In this document: piece by piece, positions 54,363-64,000 of the stretch
Position numbering within the stretch: the first letter of the stretch is position 1
Layout of the letters: every line of letters begins with the position of its first letter
NCBI RefSeq assembly: GCF_001294205.1
Contig: NZ_LAQT01000005.1
Span: 1-64,000, forward strand
Source: Amantichitinum ursilacus
GTDB taxonomy: Bacteria; Pseudomonadota; Gammaproteobacteria; Burkholderiales; Chitinibacteraceae
DNA length: 64,000 nt
Reading direction: 5' to 3'
Notes under the pieces: model-generated
Databases searched by the model: none
The model's input: the letters and a program-made list of their open reading frames with translations, nothing else
What the model was told of the DNA's origin: nothing
Translations under genes and position numbers: made by a program

Positions 54363-56405
54363 TCAGGCTGTGGTCAGCAAACCGCGCTTGCGCAACATCG
54401 GGCCCGCCTGCGGCTCGCGGCCGCGGAAAGCCGCAAAGGCTGCGCGCTGTTCGCGGCTATCGCCCGCGCTGTAGATATAGCGGTACAGCTTTTCCGCCAG
54501 CGCCGGGTTAAAAGCGTCGCCGGTCTCGTCGAAGGCGTCAAACGCTTCGGCCTCCAGCACCTCGGCCCACATATAAACGTAATAACCTGCGGCGTAGGCT
54601 TCGCCGCTAAAGATGTGGCGGAAGTGCGGCAAGCGGTGGTTCATGCCGGCTTCGTGCGGCACACCCAGGCGTTCGCGTTCTTCGGCTTCAAACACGCCGA
54701 TATCGATGCGGCTGGGGTCTTCTTGCAGATGCAGCGCCAGGTCGATCAGCGTGCTGGCGGTGTAGCGGACGGTCTCAAAGCCCTGGTTAAACGTTTGCGA
54801 CGCGCGGATGCGCTCCACCAACGCGGCCGGGATCGGTTCGCCGGTTTGCCAATGCCGCGCGTGTTGCGCCAGCACTTCGGGCACCAGCGCCCAGTTTTCC
54901 AGCAACTGCGACGGCAGTTCGACATAGTCTTGTGGCACTTCGGTGCCGGACAAACGCGCGTAGGTGACGTTCGACAGCAAGCCGTGCAAGCCGTGGCCAA
55001 ATTCATGGAACAAGGTGCGCACGTCATCAAAGCTCAGCAAGGTCGGGCCATCGCCGCCTTTGGCAAAGTTGTTGTTATTGATGACGATAGGCAGCGACTC
55101 GCCACCATTGCGATGTTGCACGCGGAAGGTATGCATCCACGCGCCGCCTTGTTTGTTGGGACGCGCGTAGTTGTCGCCAATAAACAGGCCCATCACCGCG
55201 CCATTGCGGCTCACTTCCCAGAAGCGTGCATCGGGGTGATACAGCTCGACGTCGTGGCGCTCTTTAAAGCTCACGCCAAACAGGCGATGGGCGCAATCGA
55301 ATACCGCTTCCAGCATCGCATCGAGGCTGAAGTACGGTTTGACCTCGGCATCTTCCAGCGCAAAGCGCGCGGCGCGGACTTTCTCGGCCAGATAGAACCA
55401 GTCCCATTGCTGGATATCAGTCGGTTCGCCCAGCGCGGCGGCTTGTTCCACCAGCGCGCTGCGCTCTTCCGCCCAGCGTGCTTTGGCGGGTTCCCACACC
55501 TGGCGCAGCAAGTCATAGACGGCCGACGGCTTGCCCGCCATCCGGTTGGCCAATGCGTAATCGGCAAAGCTGTCAAAGCCCAGCAAACGCGCTTGTTCGA
55601 TGCGCAGCGTCAGAATTTCGCGTGCGATCGGCGTGTTATTGCGTTCGGGATGCTCACCACGCGTGGTCCAGCCGCGCCATGCGGCTTCACGCAGGTCACG
55701 CCGGGTGGAGAAAGTCAGAAACGGCACCACCGACGAGCGCGACAGCGTAATCACATGCCCGTCTACGCCACGTTCTTGCGCGGCGCTGTGGGCAGCCTGG
55801 CGCAACCAGTCCGGCAAGCCAGCCATATCCGCTTCGCCCTGCAACGCCAGTTTGAATTCGGCTTCATCGGCCAGCACGTTCTGGCCAAATTGCGTTTGCA
55901 GATCGGCCAGGCGCGACACGATGGCGGCAAAGCGTTCGCGATCCGCGCCCTGCAGCAGCGCGCCGGTGCGCACAAAATCCTTGTGGAAGGCGTCGAGCAA
56001 GCGGCGTTGTTCTTCCGATAGATCCAGCTGATCGGCTTGCTGGTACACCGCGTTCAGGCGCGCAAAAAAACCGGCGTGCATCGACACCTTGCTGTAATGC
56101 TGCGCCAGCAACGGCGCCATCTCGCGCTCGACGGCTTGCAATTCAGCCGGAGACTCGGAGGCCGTCAGGTTCTCAAAGGTAAAGCGCACCGCTTGCAGCT
56201 TGCGGCCCGCGCGATCAAACGCGGCCACGGTGTTTTCAAACGTCGGCGCCTCGCTCTGGTTGGCCAGCGCATCGACTTCGGCCAGATGCTCGGCAAACAG
56301 CGTCGCAAACGCGGGCGCGAAGTGTGCGGGCTGGATGGCGGCAAACGGCGGAATTTGCCACGGCGTGGTCCACGTTTGCAGCAAAGGGTTGTTCAGATCG
56401 GTCAT
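54363..56405 (-). CDS. prlC: Oligopeptidase A (M3 metallopeptidase)
   Basis: This 680-residue cytoplasmic zinc peptidase degrades short peptides, including signal-peptide fragments. The zinc motif is HEFGH (H467, E468, H471) in FHEFGHGLHGLLS. TDLNNPLLQTWTTPWQIPPFAAIQPAHFAPAF at the N-terminus is typical. MTDLNNPL was chosen as the start, with AAAGG upstream. It ends the peptide-utilisation block. Confidence 0.95.
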   Translation of the reverse strand: MTDLNNPLLQTWTTPWQIPPFAAIQPAHFAPAFATLFAEHLAEVDALANQSEAPTFENTVAAFDRAGRKLQAVRFTFENLTASESPAELQAVEREMAPLLAQHYSKVSMHAGFFARLNAVYQQADQLDLSEEQRRLLDAFHKDFVRTGALLQGADRERFAAIVSRLADLQTQFGQNVLADEAEFKLALQGEADMAGLPDWLRQAAHSAAQERGVDGHVITLSRSSVVPFLTFSTRRDLREAAWRGWTTRGEHPERNNTPIAREILTLRIEQARLLGFDSFADYALANRMAGKPSAVYDLLRQVWEPAKARWAEERSALVEQAAALGEPTDIQQWDWFYLAEKVRAARFALEDAEVKPYFSLDAMLEAVFDCAHRLFGVSFKERHDVELYHPDARFWEVSRNGAVMGLFIGDNYARPNKQGGAWMHTFRVQHRNGGESLPIVINNNNFAKGGDGPTLLSFDDVRTLFHEFGHGLHGLLSNVTYARLSGTEVPQDYVELPSQLLENWALVPEVLAQHARHWQTGEPIPAALVERIRASQTFNQGFETVRYTASTLIDLALHLQEDPSRIDIGVFEAEERERLGVPHEAGMNHRLPHFRHIFSGEAYAAGYYVYMWAEVLEAEAFDAFDETGDAFNPALAEKLYRYIYSAGDSREQRAAFAAFRGREPQAGPMLRKRGLLTTA

Positions 56406-56535
56406 GGTGCGCGGGCCTTTTGGGCGTAACAAACGCAACCGCCATCGGTTACGTTTAAATGACAAATAAATGAGCGCTGACTTTGCCAGCCTGGGTAAGA
56501 CCGGTCAAAGCGGGTGCGCCCCACTGTGTTTTCAA

Positions 56536-57459
56536 TCAGACAGGCGCAGTCTGGCCGACGGCGCGGGCTTTTTCTTCGGCGAACCAGGTCTTCAGATCGG
56601 CCTCGTCAAACGCATCGGCCAACGCCTGGGCATCGGCCAGCGCGTGGCCATAGCCTTCCGGGTTGCCCAGCACGCGCAAAGCGTGCGCGCGGGTCAGCAA
56701 GATAAACGCCTGGTCGACGGGCTCGCTGCCATGGGCTTCGATCAGCGCTAACGCCTGGTCGGCGAATACCAGCGCCTGTTGCGCTTGCCCCGCCACATTG
56801 GCCACCAGCGCTTGCAGATACAGCGCGCGTTCGTGGTTTACCCATGTGCCGCAGCGCAGCCAGAATTCCAGCGCCACCTGGGCGGCTTGCTGCATCAATT
56901 CGCTTTGCTGCGGCGTACGCGTGGACTGCTCCAGCAAGGCCGTGGCCAGGTTGTTGCTGACGATGGCCATCGAGCGTTGCACGTCGCTGTCGTTTTGTTG
57001 CCGCGCCGGTAGCAACAGGCCGCGATAGATGGCCGCACCCTCTTCAAAGCGGCCAGTGCGCACCAGCGGGCCGGGCAACTGACCGCTCAGTTTTAGCTGA
57101 CGCAGGCTGGCCTGGCTGGGCGACAGCGCATGCAAGCGATGTTGATTGGTCAGCGCCGCCATGCGGTCGCCATCCAGCGTCTGCGCCACAATCAACGACG
57201 ACAACATCTCGGCGATGCCCGGGATTTCGGTGCCGTCGTCGGCAAAGTCTTGCTCAAACCCGGCGGCCACGCGCTCGGCGATGGCCAGCGCTTGTTCCCA
57301 GTCATTCAGGTGTTCGCCCAGCACATGGTTGCTCAGCCGCAACAGCGCGGCGGCTTGCAAGGCGGTGGCCGGTTGCGCAGCGGCCACCCGCGCCGCCACT
57401 TCGGCGGACGCGCGGGCATGGTCTTTCCAGCCTTGTTCGATCAACACATCAAAGTCCAT
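56536..57459 (-). CDS. TPR-like helical-repeat protein, unknown function
   Basis: This 307-residue protein is all-helical with TPR-like pairs (NDWEQALAIAERVAAGFEQ, ALYLQALVANVAGQAQQALVFADQALALIEAHG, ILLTRAHALRVLGNPEGYGHALADAQALADAF). It has no signal peptide. AAGGAGCAGG gives a strong start at MDFDVLIEQGW. It lies 23 bases after the M13 peptidase gene and upstream of prlC, so it is probably in the same unit. A scaffolding role is a guess. Confidence 0.75.
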   Translation of the reverse strand: MDFDVLIEQGWKDHARASAEVAARVAAAQPATALQAAALLRLSNHVLGEHLNDWEQALAIAERVAAGFEQDFADDGTEIPGIAEMLSSLIVAQTLDGDRMAALTNQHRLHALSPSQASLRQLKLSGQLPGPLVRTGRFEEGAAIYRGLLLPARQQNDSDVQRSMAIVSNNLATALLEQSTRTPQQSELMQQAAQVALEFWLRCGTWVNHERALYLQALVANVAGQAQQALVFADQALALIEAHGSEPVDQAFILLTRAHALRVLGNPEGYGHALADAQALADAFDEADLKTWFAEEKARAVGQTAPV

Positions 57460-57482
57460 GCCTGCTCCTTGCGCGCCGTTAA

Positions 57483-59510
57483 TTACCACATGTGGATGCG
57501 GTCTTGCGGCGCCTTGTACATCTTGTCGCCGGGCTTGGTGCCGAATGCTTCGGCAAAGCCGTCGCTGTTCATCGAAGCGCCAATCGCGCGGAATTGCAGC
57601 GGCGAATGCGGGTCGGTGGCCACCTGGCGCAACAGCGCCGCATCGCGCATCTTGCCGCGCCAGATTTGCGCGAACGCCAGGAAAAAGCGCTGATCGCCGG
57701 TCAGCCCGTCGATGACCGGTGCGGGCTTGCCATTCAGCGACAGGTGATACGCTTTATAGGCAATTTGCAGGCCCGACAGGTCCGCAATATTCTCGCCGAG
57801 CGTCAGTTTGCCGTTAACGTGTTTGCCTGGCAGCGGCTCGTAGGCGTCGTACTGCGCCACCAGCTTGCTGGTCAGCGCTTCAAACGCGGTACGGTCGGCC
57901 GGCGTCCACCAGTTCTTAAGATTGCCATCGCCATCATACTGGCTGCCCTGGTCATCAAACCCATGGCTGATTTCGTGGCCGATCACCGCGCCAATGCCGC
58001 CGTAATTGGCCGCGTCGTCCGCTTTGGGGTTAAAGAACGGCGCTTGCAGGATGGCGGCCGGGAACACAATCTCGTTCATCGCCGGGTTGTAATAGGCGTT
58101 GACGGTTTGCGGATACATGCCCCATTCGGTGCGATCCACCGGCTTGCCCAGTCGGTTCAGGTCGTATTGATAGCGATAAGCGGCCGAGCGCGTCATATTG
58201 CCGAACAGATCATCCGGCTTGATCTCCAGCGCGCTGTAATCGCGCCATTTGCTGGGGTAGCCAATCTTGGTGGTATAGGCGGCCAGCTTTTTCTGCGCCT
58301 GCACACGTGTCGGCGGCGACATCCAGCTTACGGTCTCGATGCTTTGCTGGTACGCCTTCAGCAGATTAGCCACCAGCGCTTCCATGCGCGCTTTGGATTC
58401 GGGCGGGAAATACGCCGCGGCCCATGGTTTGCCCAAGGCATCGCCCAGCGAACCATTGACGGCCGACACGCCACGCTTCCAGCGTGCGCGCTGCTCGGTC
58501 GCGCCGGTCAGCGCGGTGCCATGCAGCGCAAAGTGCGCCTGCACAAAGTCTTTGGACAGCAGCGGCGCGGCGGCATCGAGCGCGCGTGCTTTCAGATAGC
58601 TTTGCCAGGTGGCCAGCGGTTGTTTTTTCAGCAACTGGCCCAGCGCTTCGGCATAGGTCGGCTGGCTGATATCCACTTGCGCCACCGAGCCCAGGCCCGC
58701 GTTATCCAGCCAGGTGTTCCAGTCAAAATCGGGCGCGGTTTTCGGCAGCGCGGCGCGGGTGCGCGGATTGTGCGTTTTAACCGGATCGCGGTTTTCCACA
58801 TTGGTCCATTGCACCTGGGCAATCGCGGTTTCCAACGCCATCACGGTTTTGGCTTGTTCGGCCGGGGCTTTTTCGCCTGCCAGCGTAAACAGCCTGGTCA
58901 GATAGGCCACGTAGGCTTCGCGCGCTTTGGCAAAGCGGGCGTCGTCGCTCAGATAGTAATCACGGTCCGGCAGACCCAGGCCGCCCTGGTTCACGCCCAC
59001 TTCGTAGCGGCGCGCATCATCGGGGTCCTGGCCCACACCAATGTTCAGCGGCAGATCAATCGACACGTATTGCAGCTTGCCCAGCGTGGCAAACAGGTCG
59101 TGCAGATTGGCAATCTGGTCGATTTGCGTCAGCGCGGGTTTAACCGGCGCGGCGCCCAGTTTTTCCAGGCGCGCTTCATCCATATAGCTGCGATACAGAT
59201 CGGCAATCTTCTGCTCATCCGAGCCCGGCGTTTGCGCCGTGGCCATGGCGGTTTCCAGCAGCGTCTTCGAGCGCGCTTCGCTTTCGTCGCGCAGCGTGTA
59301 GAACGCGCCGATGGCGAATTGGTCGGCCGGAATCGGCGTGGCTTTAATCCACGGGCCGTTTACATAGTCAAAGACGTTGTCTTGCGGGCGCACGCTGGTA
59401 TCAAACTGGCTCTTGTCGACGCCTGCGGTCAGCGGTTCGGAAATGGCGGCCTGAGCGCTCAGGCTCAGCGAAACGGCAACGGTGATGGCTGCCAGACGGA
59501 ACAATTTCAT
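57483..59510 (-). CDS. Secreted M13-family metallopeptidase (PepO/neprilysin-like)
   Basis: This 675-residue zinc endopeptidase has a signal peptide (1-~22, MKLFRLAAITVAVSLSLSAQA) and the catalytic motif HEISH (H512, E513, H516) in IGAVIGHEISHGFDDQGSQYDGDGN. The third zinc ligand is in ENIADLSG, and the terminal IHMW matches the family. It should cut oligopeptides in the periplasm or outside. AAGGAACC precedes the chosen ATG. It follows the peptide importer genes after a hairpin. Confidence 0.92.
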   Translation of the reverse strand: MKLFRLAAITVAVSLSLSAQAAISEPLTAGVDKSQFDTSVRPQDNVFDYVNGPWIKATPIPADQFAIGAFYTLRDESEARSKTLLETAMATAQTPGSDEQKIADLYRSYMDEARLEKLGAAPVKPALTQIDQIANLHDLFATLGKLQYVSIDLPLNIGVGQDPDDARRYEVGVNQGGLGLPDRDYYLSDDARFAKAREAYVAYLTRLFTLAGEKAPAEQAKTVMALETAIAQVQWTNVENRDPVKTHNPRTRAALPKTAPDFDWNTWLDNAGLGSVAQVDISQPTYAEALGQLLKKQPLATWQSYLKARALDAAAPLLSKDFVQAHFALHGTALTGATEQRARWKRGVSAVNGSLGDALGKPWAAAYFPPESKARMEALVANLLKAYQQSIETVSWMSPPTRVQAQKKLAAYTTKIGYPSKWRDYSALEIKPDDLFGNMTRSAAYRYQYDLNRLGKPVDRTEWGMYPQTVNAYYNPAMNEIVFPAAILQAPFFNPKADDAANYGGIGAVIGHEISHGFDDQGSQYDGDGNLKNWWTPADRTAFEALTSKLVAQYDAYEPLPGKHVNGKLTLGENIADLSGLQIAYKAYHLSLNGKPAPVIDGLTGDQRFFLAFAQIWRGKMRDAALLRQVATDPHSPLQFRAIGASMNSDGFAEAFGTKPGDKMYKAPQDRIHMW

Positions 59511-59562
59511 CGACGGTTCCTTGATCTTGGGGGAATGGGCAAAACTGCACACGCTGAGGCCA

Positions 59563-59592
59563 GCGCGCGCCGGGCAAAGTTCCGGCGCGCGC
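59563..59592. other. Perfect 11-bp stem-loop between importer and peptidase genes
   Basis: GCGCGCGCCGG and CCGGCGCGCGC with an eight-base loop. There is no T-tract, so it may protect mRNA ends or weakly attenuate transcription into the peptidase gene. Confidence 0.6.
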
Positions 59593-59607
59593 GGCTTCAG
59601 GGACGGC

Positions 59608-61302
59608 TCAGGCGGCCTGGGGCTGCCAGCCGGTCGGGATCGAATCGAGCAACTTGCGGGTATACGCCGCAGCGGGCGCGCGGTAGATGGCGTCGGAATC
59701 GCCCTGCTCCACCACTTCGCCCTTGTTCATCACCAGCACCTGGTCGGAGATGTGTTTAACCACCGCCAGATCGTGCGAGATAAACAGGTACGACAACTTG
59801 TATTCGTCCTGCAGCTCTTGCAGCAGGTTAAGTACTTGCGCCTGCACCGACACATCCAGCGCCGACACCGATTCATCGCAAATCAGCACTTCGGGTTTCA
59901 GCGTCAGGCAACGCGCGATGGCAATACGCTGGCGTTGCCCGCCGGAAAACTCATGCGGATAGCGCGACAAGGAACGCGCCGGCAGACCCACGCGGTCCAG
60001 CAACGCTTGCGCCATCTTCACGCGCTCCATCTGCACCCGGCCGATGCCGTGCAACATCATCGGCTCGGTCAGGATTTGCTCGACGGTAAAGCGCGGGTTC
60101 AGCGAGGCATACGGGTTCTGGAAAATAATCTGGATGCGGCGTTTGTATTCGTGGAATTCGCGCGCCGACATCGCCAGCAAATCCTTACCGTGGAACAGCG
60201 CCTTGCCGCCCGTGGCCTGATGCAAACGTACCAGCGTCAACCCCACCGTGGTTTTGCCCGAGCCCGATTCACCCACAATGCCCAGCGTCTTGCCGCGCGG
60301 CAGCTGGAACGACACGTCTTTAACGGCATGAAACTGGCGTTTGCCAAACAAGCCCTGGCGGATATCAAACGACTTGGCCAGATGCTGCACGTCCAGAATG
60401 ATCTCGTCGCTGGCCTCATAGCCGCGCACGCGCTCACCCGGTTTGACGTAGCCGCCGGGCTGCATGAAGTCATCGATCACGGCCAGGCGCAACGGACGGC
60501 TGTCCAGATGCGGCCGGCAGTTAAGCAGCGCTTTGGTATACGGATTGGCGGGCGCGTTAAAGATCTGTTCCACCGAACCGGCTTCGCGGATTTCGCCGTG
60601 GCGCATCACGACCACGTCATCGGCAAACTCGCCCACCAGGCCCAGATCGTGCGTAATAAACAGCACCGACATGCCGTGCTTTTTCTGCAGATCGGCCAGC
60701 AATTGCAGAATCTGTTTCTGGATGGTCACATCCAGCGCGGTGGTCGGTTCATCGGCGATCAGCAATTTGGGTTCGCAGGCTATCGCCATGGCGATCATCA
60801 CGCGTTGCTGCTGGCCGCCGGACAATTCGTGCGGATAGGCTTTGGCGCGCTTTTCCGGGTCGGGCAAGCCCACTTCGGTCAGCAGCGCCACGGCGCGCTT
60901 GAAGGCGTCACGGCGGCCCAGACCGGCGTGCAACATCAGCGTCTCGGCAATCTGGTCGCCGACGGTAAACACCGGGTTCAGCGAGCTCATCGGCTCCTGA
61001 AAAATCATCGCGATATCTTTGCCGCGCATTTTGCGCAGCTCGGCGCCTTCGAGCGCCAGCAGATCGCGGCCTTCAAACGTCACCTGGCTGGCCGGGTCGA
61101 TCACCGTATTGCGTGCGGGCAGCAATTGCATGATGGCCATCGAGGTGACCGATTTGCCCGAGCCCGATTCGCCCACCAGCGCCACCGTGCGATTGCGCGG
61201 GATATCGAAGTTGATGCCTTTCAGCGCTTCGGTCAGCTCGCCTTCTTCACCCCGGAAACTGACTTTGAGGTTGCGGACTTGCAGCAGTGTGTCTTGATTC
61301 AT
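59608..61302 (-). CDS. Peptide ABC transporter, fused two-domain ATPase (YejF/DppDF type)
   Basis: This 564-residue protein contains two full ABC ATPase domains, as in YejF. Domain 1 has Walker A GESGSGKS, signature [15 protein letters not shown] and Walker [13 protein letters not shown]. Domain 2 has [24 protein letters not shown] and [11 protein letters not shown]. Both are intact. It drives peptide import through the permeases encoded upstream. The start [16 protein letters not shown] follows GGAACTC; longer frames add no family sequence. Confidence 0.93.
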   Translation of the reverse strand: MNQDTLLQVRNLKVSFRGEEGELTEALKGINFDIPRNRTVALVGESGSGKSVTSMAIMQLLPARNTVIDPASQVTFEGRDLLALEGAELRKMRGKDIAMIFQEPMSSLNPVFTVGDQIAETLMLHAGLGRRDAFKRAVALLTEVGLPDPEKRAKAYPHELSGGQQQRVMIAMAIACEPKLLIADEPTTALDVTIQKQILQLLADLQKKHGMSVLFITHDLGLVGEFADDVVVMRHGEIREAGSVEQIFNAPANPYTKALLNCRPHLDSRPLRLAVIDDFMQPGGYVKPGERVRGYEASDEIILDVQHLAKSFDIRQGLFGKRQFHAVKDVSFQLPRGKTLGIVGESGSGKTTVGLTLVRLHQATGGKALFHGKDLLAMSAREFHEYKRRIQIIFQNPYASLNPRFTVEQILTEPMMLHGIGRVQMERVKMAQALLDRVGLPARSLSRYPHEFSGGQRQRIAIARCLTLKPEVLICDESVSALDVSVQAQVLNLLQELQDEYKLSYLFISHDLAVVKHISDQVLVMNKGEVVEQGDSDAIYRAPAAAYTRKLLDSIPTGWQPQAA

Positions 61303-61324
61303 GAGTTCCGTACTCCAGTCCGTC

Positions 61325-62392
61325 TTAGCGCGCTTTGGGGTCGAGGGCGTCACGCAGGCCATCGATCAACAGGCTGAATGTGGTCACCAGCAGCGACATC
61401 GCGATGGTGACGGCCACCATCTGCCACCAGAAGCCCTGCACCAGCTCGGCCGGCGCTTCGGCCAGCATCGAACCCAGGCTGACCTGGGTAACGCCCACGC
61501 CAAAGCCGAGGAAAGACAGAATGGCTTCGTACTTGATCAAGGCCACGGTCAGCAGCGAGAACTGCACCAGCAGCAGGTGCGAGATATTGGGCAGAATGTG
61601 CACAAACATACGGCGTGCATCGCTGGCGCCAATCGCGCTGGCGGCTTGCACATATTCGCGGCTGCGCAGCTTGAGGTATTCGGCGCGCACCAGGCGGAAG
61701 GTGCCGGTCCAGCTGGTCAGCGCCATCACGATAATGATGGTCTTGATGCCACGGCCCGCCACGGCGGCAAACGACAGCAGCAACAGCATGTCGGGCACCG
61801 AGGTAAACACGCTGTAGAACCAGTTCAGAAAATCATCGACCTTGCCGCCAAAATAACCGGCCACCGAACCGAGCGAGGTGCCGATCACAATCGACAACAG
61901 CGCGCCCAGCAAGCCGACAAAGATCGACGTCGATGCGCCCTTCAGCGTTTTGTGGATGACATCGCGGCCGCGCAAATCCGCGCCAAACGGCAGCGATTCC
62001 AGCTTGGCATCGTTGGCGGTGGCGTACTTGCCCATGTTCTGCCGGGCGATCTCCATTTCCTTGCCGATCGGGTCTTCTTCCGGCGTGACCATGATCAGCG
62101 CGGGGGCCGAGGCGGTACCGCCCGCCACCGGCGCTTCGGGTGGCAGCGTATCGGCCACGGTTTTGGCAAGGAACGACGGCGGCGCGTACGGCACGGCAAT
62201 CTGCGCGCGCCAGCCATCGCCGAGGATATTCAGCCAGCCCGCCACGGCCAGCAGCATGTAGGCCATCACCACCCAGAACGAGCAGAAGGCCACCTTGTTG
62301 CGTTTGAGACGCCGCCAGCCCATGGCCCACAAACCGCGTTGCGGTCGGGTTTCGGTGGCCGCGGGCGCAGCTTGATTGATCATTGTTGTCAT
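61325..62392 (-). CDS. Peptide ABC transporter permease (DppC/YejE type)
   Basis: This 355-residue inner-membrane permease has an N-terminal cytoplasmic segment, a first helix (VAFCSFWVVMAYMLLAVAGWL), a periplasmic insert of ~100 residues, then five helices with the EAA-type loop EYVQAASAIGASDARRMFVHILPN. The insert includes PFGADLRGRDVIHKTLKGA. It pairs with the DppB-like permease encoded upstream. A second ATG (MINQ) three codons in is possible. Confidence 0.92.
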   Translation of the reverse strand: MTTMINQAAPAATETRPQRGLWAMGWRRLKRNKVAFCSFWVVMAYMLLAVAGWLNILGDGWRAQIAVPYAPPSFLAKTVADTLPPEAPVAGGTASAPALIMVTPEEDPIGKEMEIARQNMGKYATANDAKLESLPFGADLRGRDVIHKTLKGASTSIFVGLLGALLSIVIGTSLGSVAGYFGGKVDDFLNWFYSVFTSVPDMLLLLSFAAVAGRGIKTIIIVMALTSWTGTFRLVRAEYLKLRSREYVQAASAIGASDARRMFVHILPNISHLLLVQFSLLTVALIKYEAILSFLGFGVGVTQVSLGSMLAEAPAELVQGFWWQMVAVTIAMSLLVTTFSLLIDGLRDALDPKAR

Positions 62393-62408
62393 GTGTGTGC
62401 CCCGGCGC

Positions 62409-63347
62409 TTATTTGAGTTGCACGCGCGGATCGATCAGCTTGTAGATTAGATCGGCCAGCAGGTTAAAGACCATGGTCGCCAGTGCGACATAAACAGTGA
62501 TCGCCTTGATGATGGGGAAATCACTGTTGTTCATGGCGCGCACCACTTCGTTGCCCATGCCCGGAATCTGGAAAAAGCTTTCCAGCACCAGCGCACCAAT
62601 CAGCAAATACGGCAGCGACATCATCACGGTGGTCACCACCGGGATCAGCGCATTGCGCAGCACATGTTTGAGCATTACTTTCTGCTCGCTCAGACCCTTG
62701 GCGCGCGCGGTGCGCACGTAGTCGTGGTTCATTTCTTCCACAAAGAACGAGCGATAAAAGCGGATATCCGGGCCCAGCGACACCATCAGGCCCATCAGCA
62801 TCGGCAGCGGCACGTAGATCAGCAGGTTGGTCCAGAAGCCATGGCCCCAGCCGCCCACCGGAAACAAACCCCACTTGTAGGCCAGCAGATACTGCCCCGC
62901 CACGATGTAGACCAGCGCGCTGATCGACATCGCCAGCGTGCAGCAGATGGTGACAATGCGGTCGGTAAGACCGCCGCGGAAGTACGCCACCAGCGCCGCC
63001 AGCGGCACCGCCAGCAGCAAATCAACCACCAGCAACGCGCCGCTGAGGGTTAGCGACGGGCCAACGCGGCTGGCCAGCACATCGCGCACCGGCTGCTGGC
63101 TGCCCCACGAGGTGCCAAAGTCGAGCGTGAACACCTGTTTGACGAAGATCATGAATTGCGTGGTCAGCGGCTGGTCCAGGCCCAGTTGGGCGCGCACGTT
63201 GGCCAGCGTGGCCGGGGTCATGTGTTTGCCGGCCAGCACCAGCGAAGGGTCGCCGCCAAACACCGAGAACAGGCAAAACACCAGCAGCATCACCCCGAAC
63301 AGCGTGGGGATCATCTGCAAAACGCGTCGAATAATGTACGAGAGCAT
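62409..63347 (-). CDS. Peptide ABC transporter permease (DppB/YejB type)
   Basis: This 312-residue permease begins MLSYIIRRVLQMIPTLFGVMLLVF and has about six helices. The loop NHDYVRTARAKGLSEQKVMLKHVLRNALIPVVT is the family ATPase-docking segment. It is 16 bases upstream of the second permease gene, in the same operon. Confidence 0.93.
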   Translation of the reverse strand: MLSYIIRRVLQMIPTLFGVMLLVFCLFSVFGGDPSLVLAGKHMTPATLANVRAQLGLDQPLTTQFMIFVKQVFTLDFGTSWGSQQPVRDVLASRVGPSLTLSGALLVVDLLLAVPLAALVAYFRGGLTDRIVTICCTLAMSISALVYIVAGQYLLAYKWGLFPVGGWGHGFWTNLLIYVPLPMLMGLMVSLGPDIRFYRSFFVEEMNHDYVRTARAKGLSEQKVMLKHVLRNALIPVVTTVMMSLPYLLIGALVLESFFQIPGMGNEVVRAMNNSDFPIIKAITVYVALATMVFNLLADLIYKLIDPRVQLK

Positions 63348-63365
63348 GATTAGGGTCCGTCCGCG

Positions 63366-64000
63366 TTATTTCTTCTGGATATCGGTAAAGCGCCACGAGG
63401 TCTGGAAGATGGGATGAACCTCATCGCCCAACACCCACGGCTGCATCATGCGATTGCGAAAACGCGTTTCGCCCGGGGCCCAGGCCGAGTCCTCCGACAC
63501 CACCTTGTTCATCGCGTCATACAGCTTGTCGCGCTCGGGGCCGGCGTGCAGTTGCTGCGACTGCTCGTACAGCTTGTCGTAGCGCGGCGAGCTGTAGCAG
63601 CTGACGTTTTCCGCGCCGATGTTCTTGCTCCACATCAGCATCTGGAAATTGTCGCCATCGGGGTAATCGGCGATCCAGGCCGCGCCGGTGATGCCATAGG
63701 TGCACGAACGCATCGCCTTCAGCAGATCGTTGAACGCCACGTGGCGGAACGACACGCGCAGCTTGAGCACATCAAACGCCTCTTGCCAGTACTCGTCCCA
63801 CTGGCGGCCAATCGCGCCTTCGTTGCTCAGAAAATCAATGGTGAACGGCTTGCCATCGGGCGTGGTGCGATAGCCATCGGCGCCAATCTTGTAGCCAAAC
63901 TGGTCCAGCAGCGCTTGCGCTTGCGGTCGGTTGTAGGGGAAGAACATGCGGAAGTGCGGGTTATGCCCCTGCACGCCCGGCGGCGTGATGTATTCGACGC
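63366..64000 (-). CDS. Peptide ABC transporter binding protein, C-terminal part
   Basis: The last 211 residues of an extracellular solute-binding protein family 5 (DppA/OppA/YejA type) are present; the start lies beyond the window. PYNRPQAQALLDQFGYK, GITGAAWIADYPDGDNFQMLMWSKNIGAENVSCYSSPRYDKLYEQSQ and TRFRNRMMQPWVLG are typical. It would be the first gene of the importer operon and selects the peptide. Confidence 0.9.
   Translation of the reverse strand, partial: VEYITPPGVQGHNPHFRMFFPYNRPQAQALLDQFGYKIGADGYRTTPDGKPFTIDFLSNEGAIGRQWDEYWQEAFDVLKLRVSFRHVAFNDLLKAMRSCTYGITGAAWIADYPDGDNFQMLMWSKNIGAENVSCYSSPRYDKLYEQSQQLHAGPERDKLYDAMNKVVSEDSAWAPGETRFRNRMMQPWVLGDEVHPIFQTSWRFTDIQKK

Noticed and set aside
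57492-61377. Two long plus-strand frames (755 and 631 codons) over the M13 peptidase and ATPase genes
   Set aside because: They are antisense to strongly conserved enzymes and show no domain of their own.

Overview
The window looks like a chromosomal segment of a GC-rich betaproteobacterium, most likely Neisseriales (a Chitinibacteraceae-type genome). The basis is gene order: dat-ybeD-lipB-lipA, gmk-rpoZ-spoT, rph-rdgB-hemW and dapF-DUF484-xerC all occur in betaproteobacterial arrangements, together with a LamB sugar porin, a PEP-CTERM protein and a DUF1653 gene. The genus is an inference. No rRNA, tRNA, CRISPR array, prophage or insertion sequence was recognised.

Layout. 1-5824 (minus): most of a giant autotransporter passenger, five-prime end intact, built of tandem ~365-residue modules; the beta-barrel end lies outside the window. 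6132-9603: an envelope-stress-like island with a Spy/CpxP-type protein, a small Tyr/Pro/Val repeat protein and a CpxR/CpxA-like two-component pair, with two matching 29-bp candidate operators. 9600-13313: the lipoate/D-alanine cluster (dat, ybeD, lipB, lipA, thioesterase), bounded by two copies of a ~110-bp palindromic element whose ends supply neighbouring stop codons. 13309-24973: a sugar locus with a histidine kinase, a response regulator and an operonic solute-binding protein (probably the sensor input), then a divergent ABC importer (binding protein, two permeases, ATPase), an aldo/keto reductase and a LamB porin. 25827-30266: gmk, rpoZ, spoT and an EamA exporter. 30326-43639: housekeeping genes, including a zinc-ribbon/DUF2628/pilin-like fusion, yicC, a Ser/Thr kinase-PP2C pair, rph, dusA, rdgB, hemW, a racemase, ridA, dapF and xerC. 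43688-50931: a TPR-DUF6445 protein, a UvrD-like helicase, a ChaA-like antiporter, a GNAT enzyme and a MocR regulator. 50932-54265: an accessory stretch with hairpin repeats, a small ORF, an Hcp-like PEP-CTERM protein, DUF1653, and rsgA preceded by a possible leader peptide. 54363-64000 (minus): a peptide-utilisation block (peptide ABC importer, secreted M13 peptidase, TPR protein, oligopeptidase A).

How the parts may work together. The sugar genes form a complete path: outer-membrane porin, periplasmic binding protein, importer, and a regulator with its own periplasmic binding protein. The peptide block likewise pairs uptake with periplasmic and cytoplasmic peptidases. Noncoding sequence is rich in hairpins: a dispersed palindromic element in full and solo-end forms, several intrinsic terminators, and unexplained perfect palindromes between lamB and gmk. 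No wholly new multi-gene defence or secretion system was found. The best leads are the stop-codon-donating element, the sensory binding protein with its two-component system, the twin operators, and the unusual fusions (Hcp-like PEP-CTERM; zinc ribbon-DUF2628-pilin-like).
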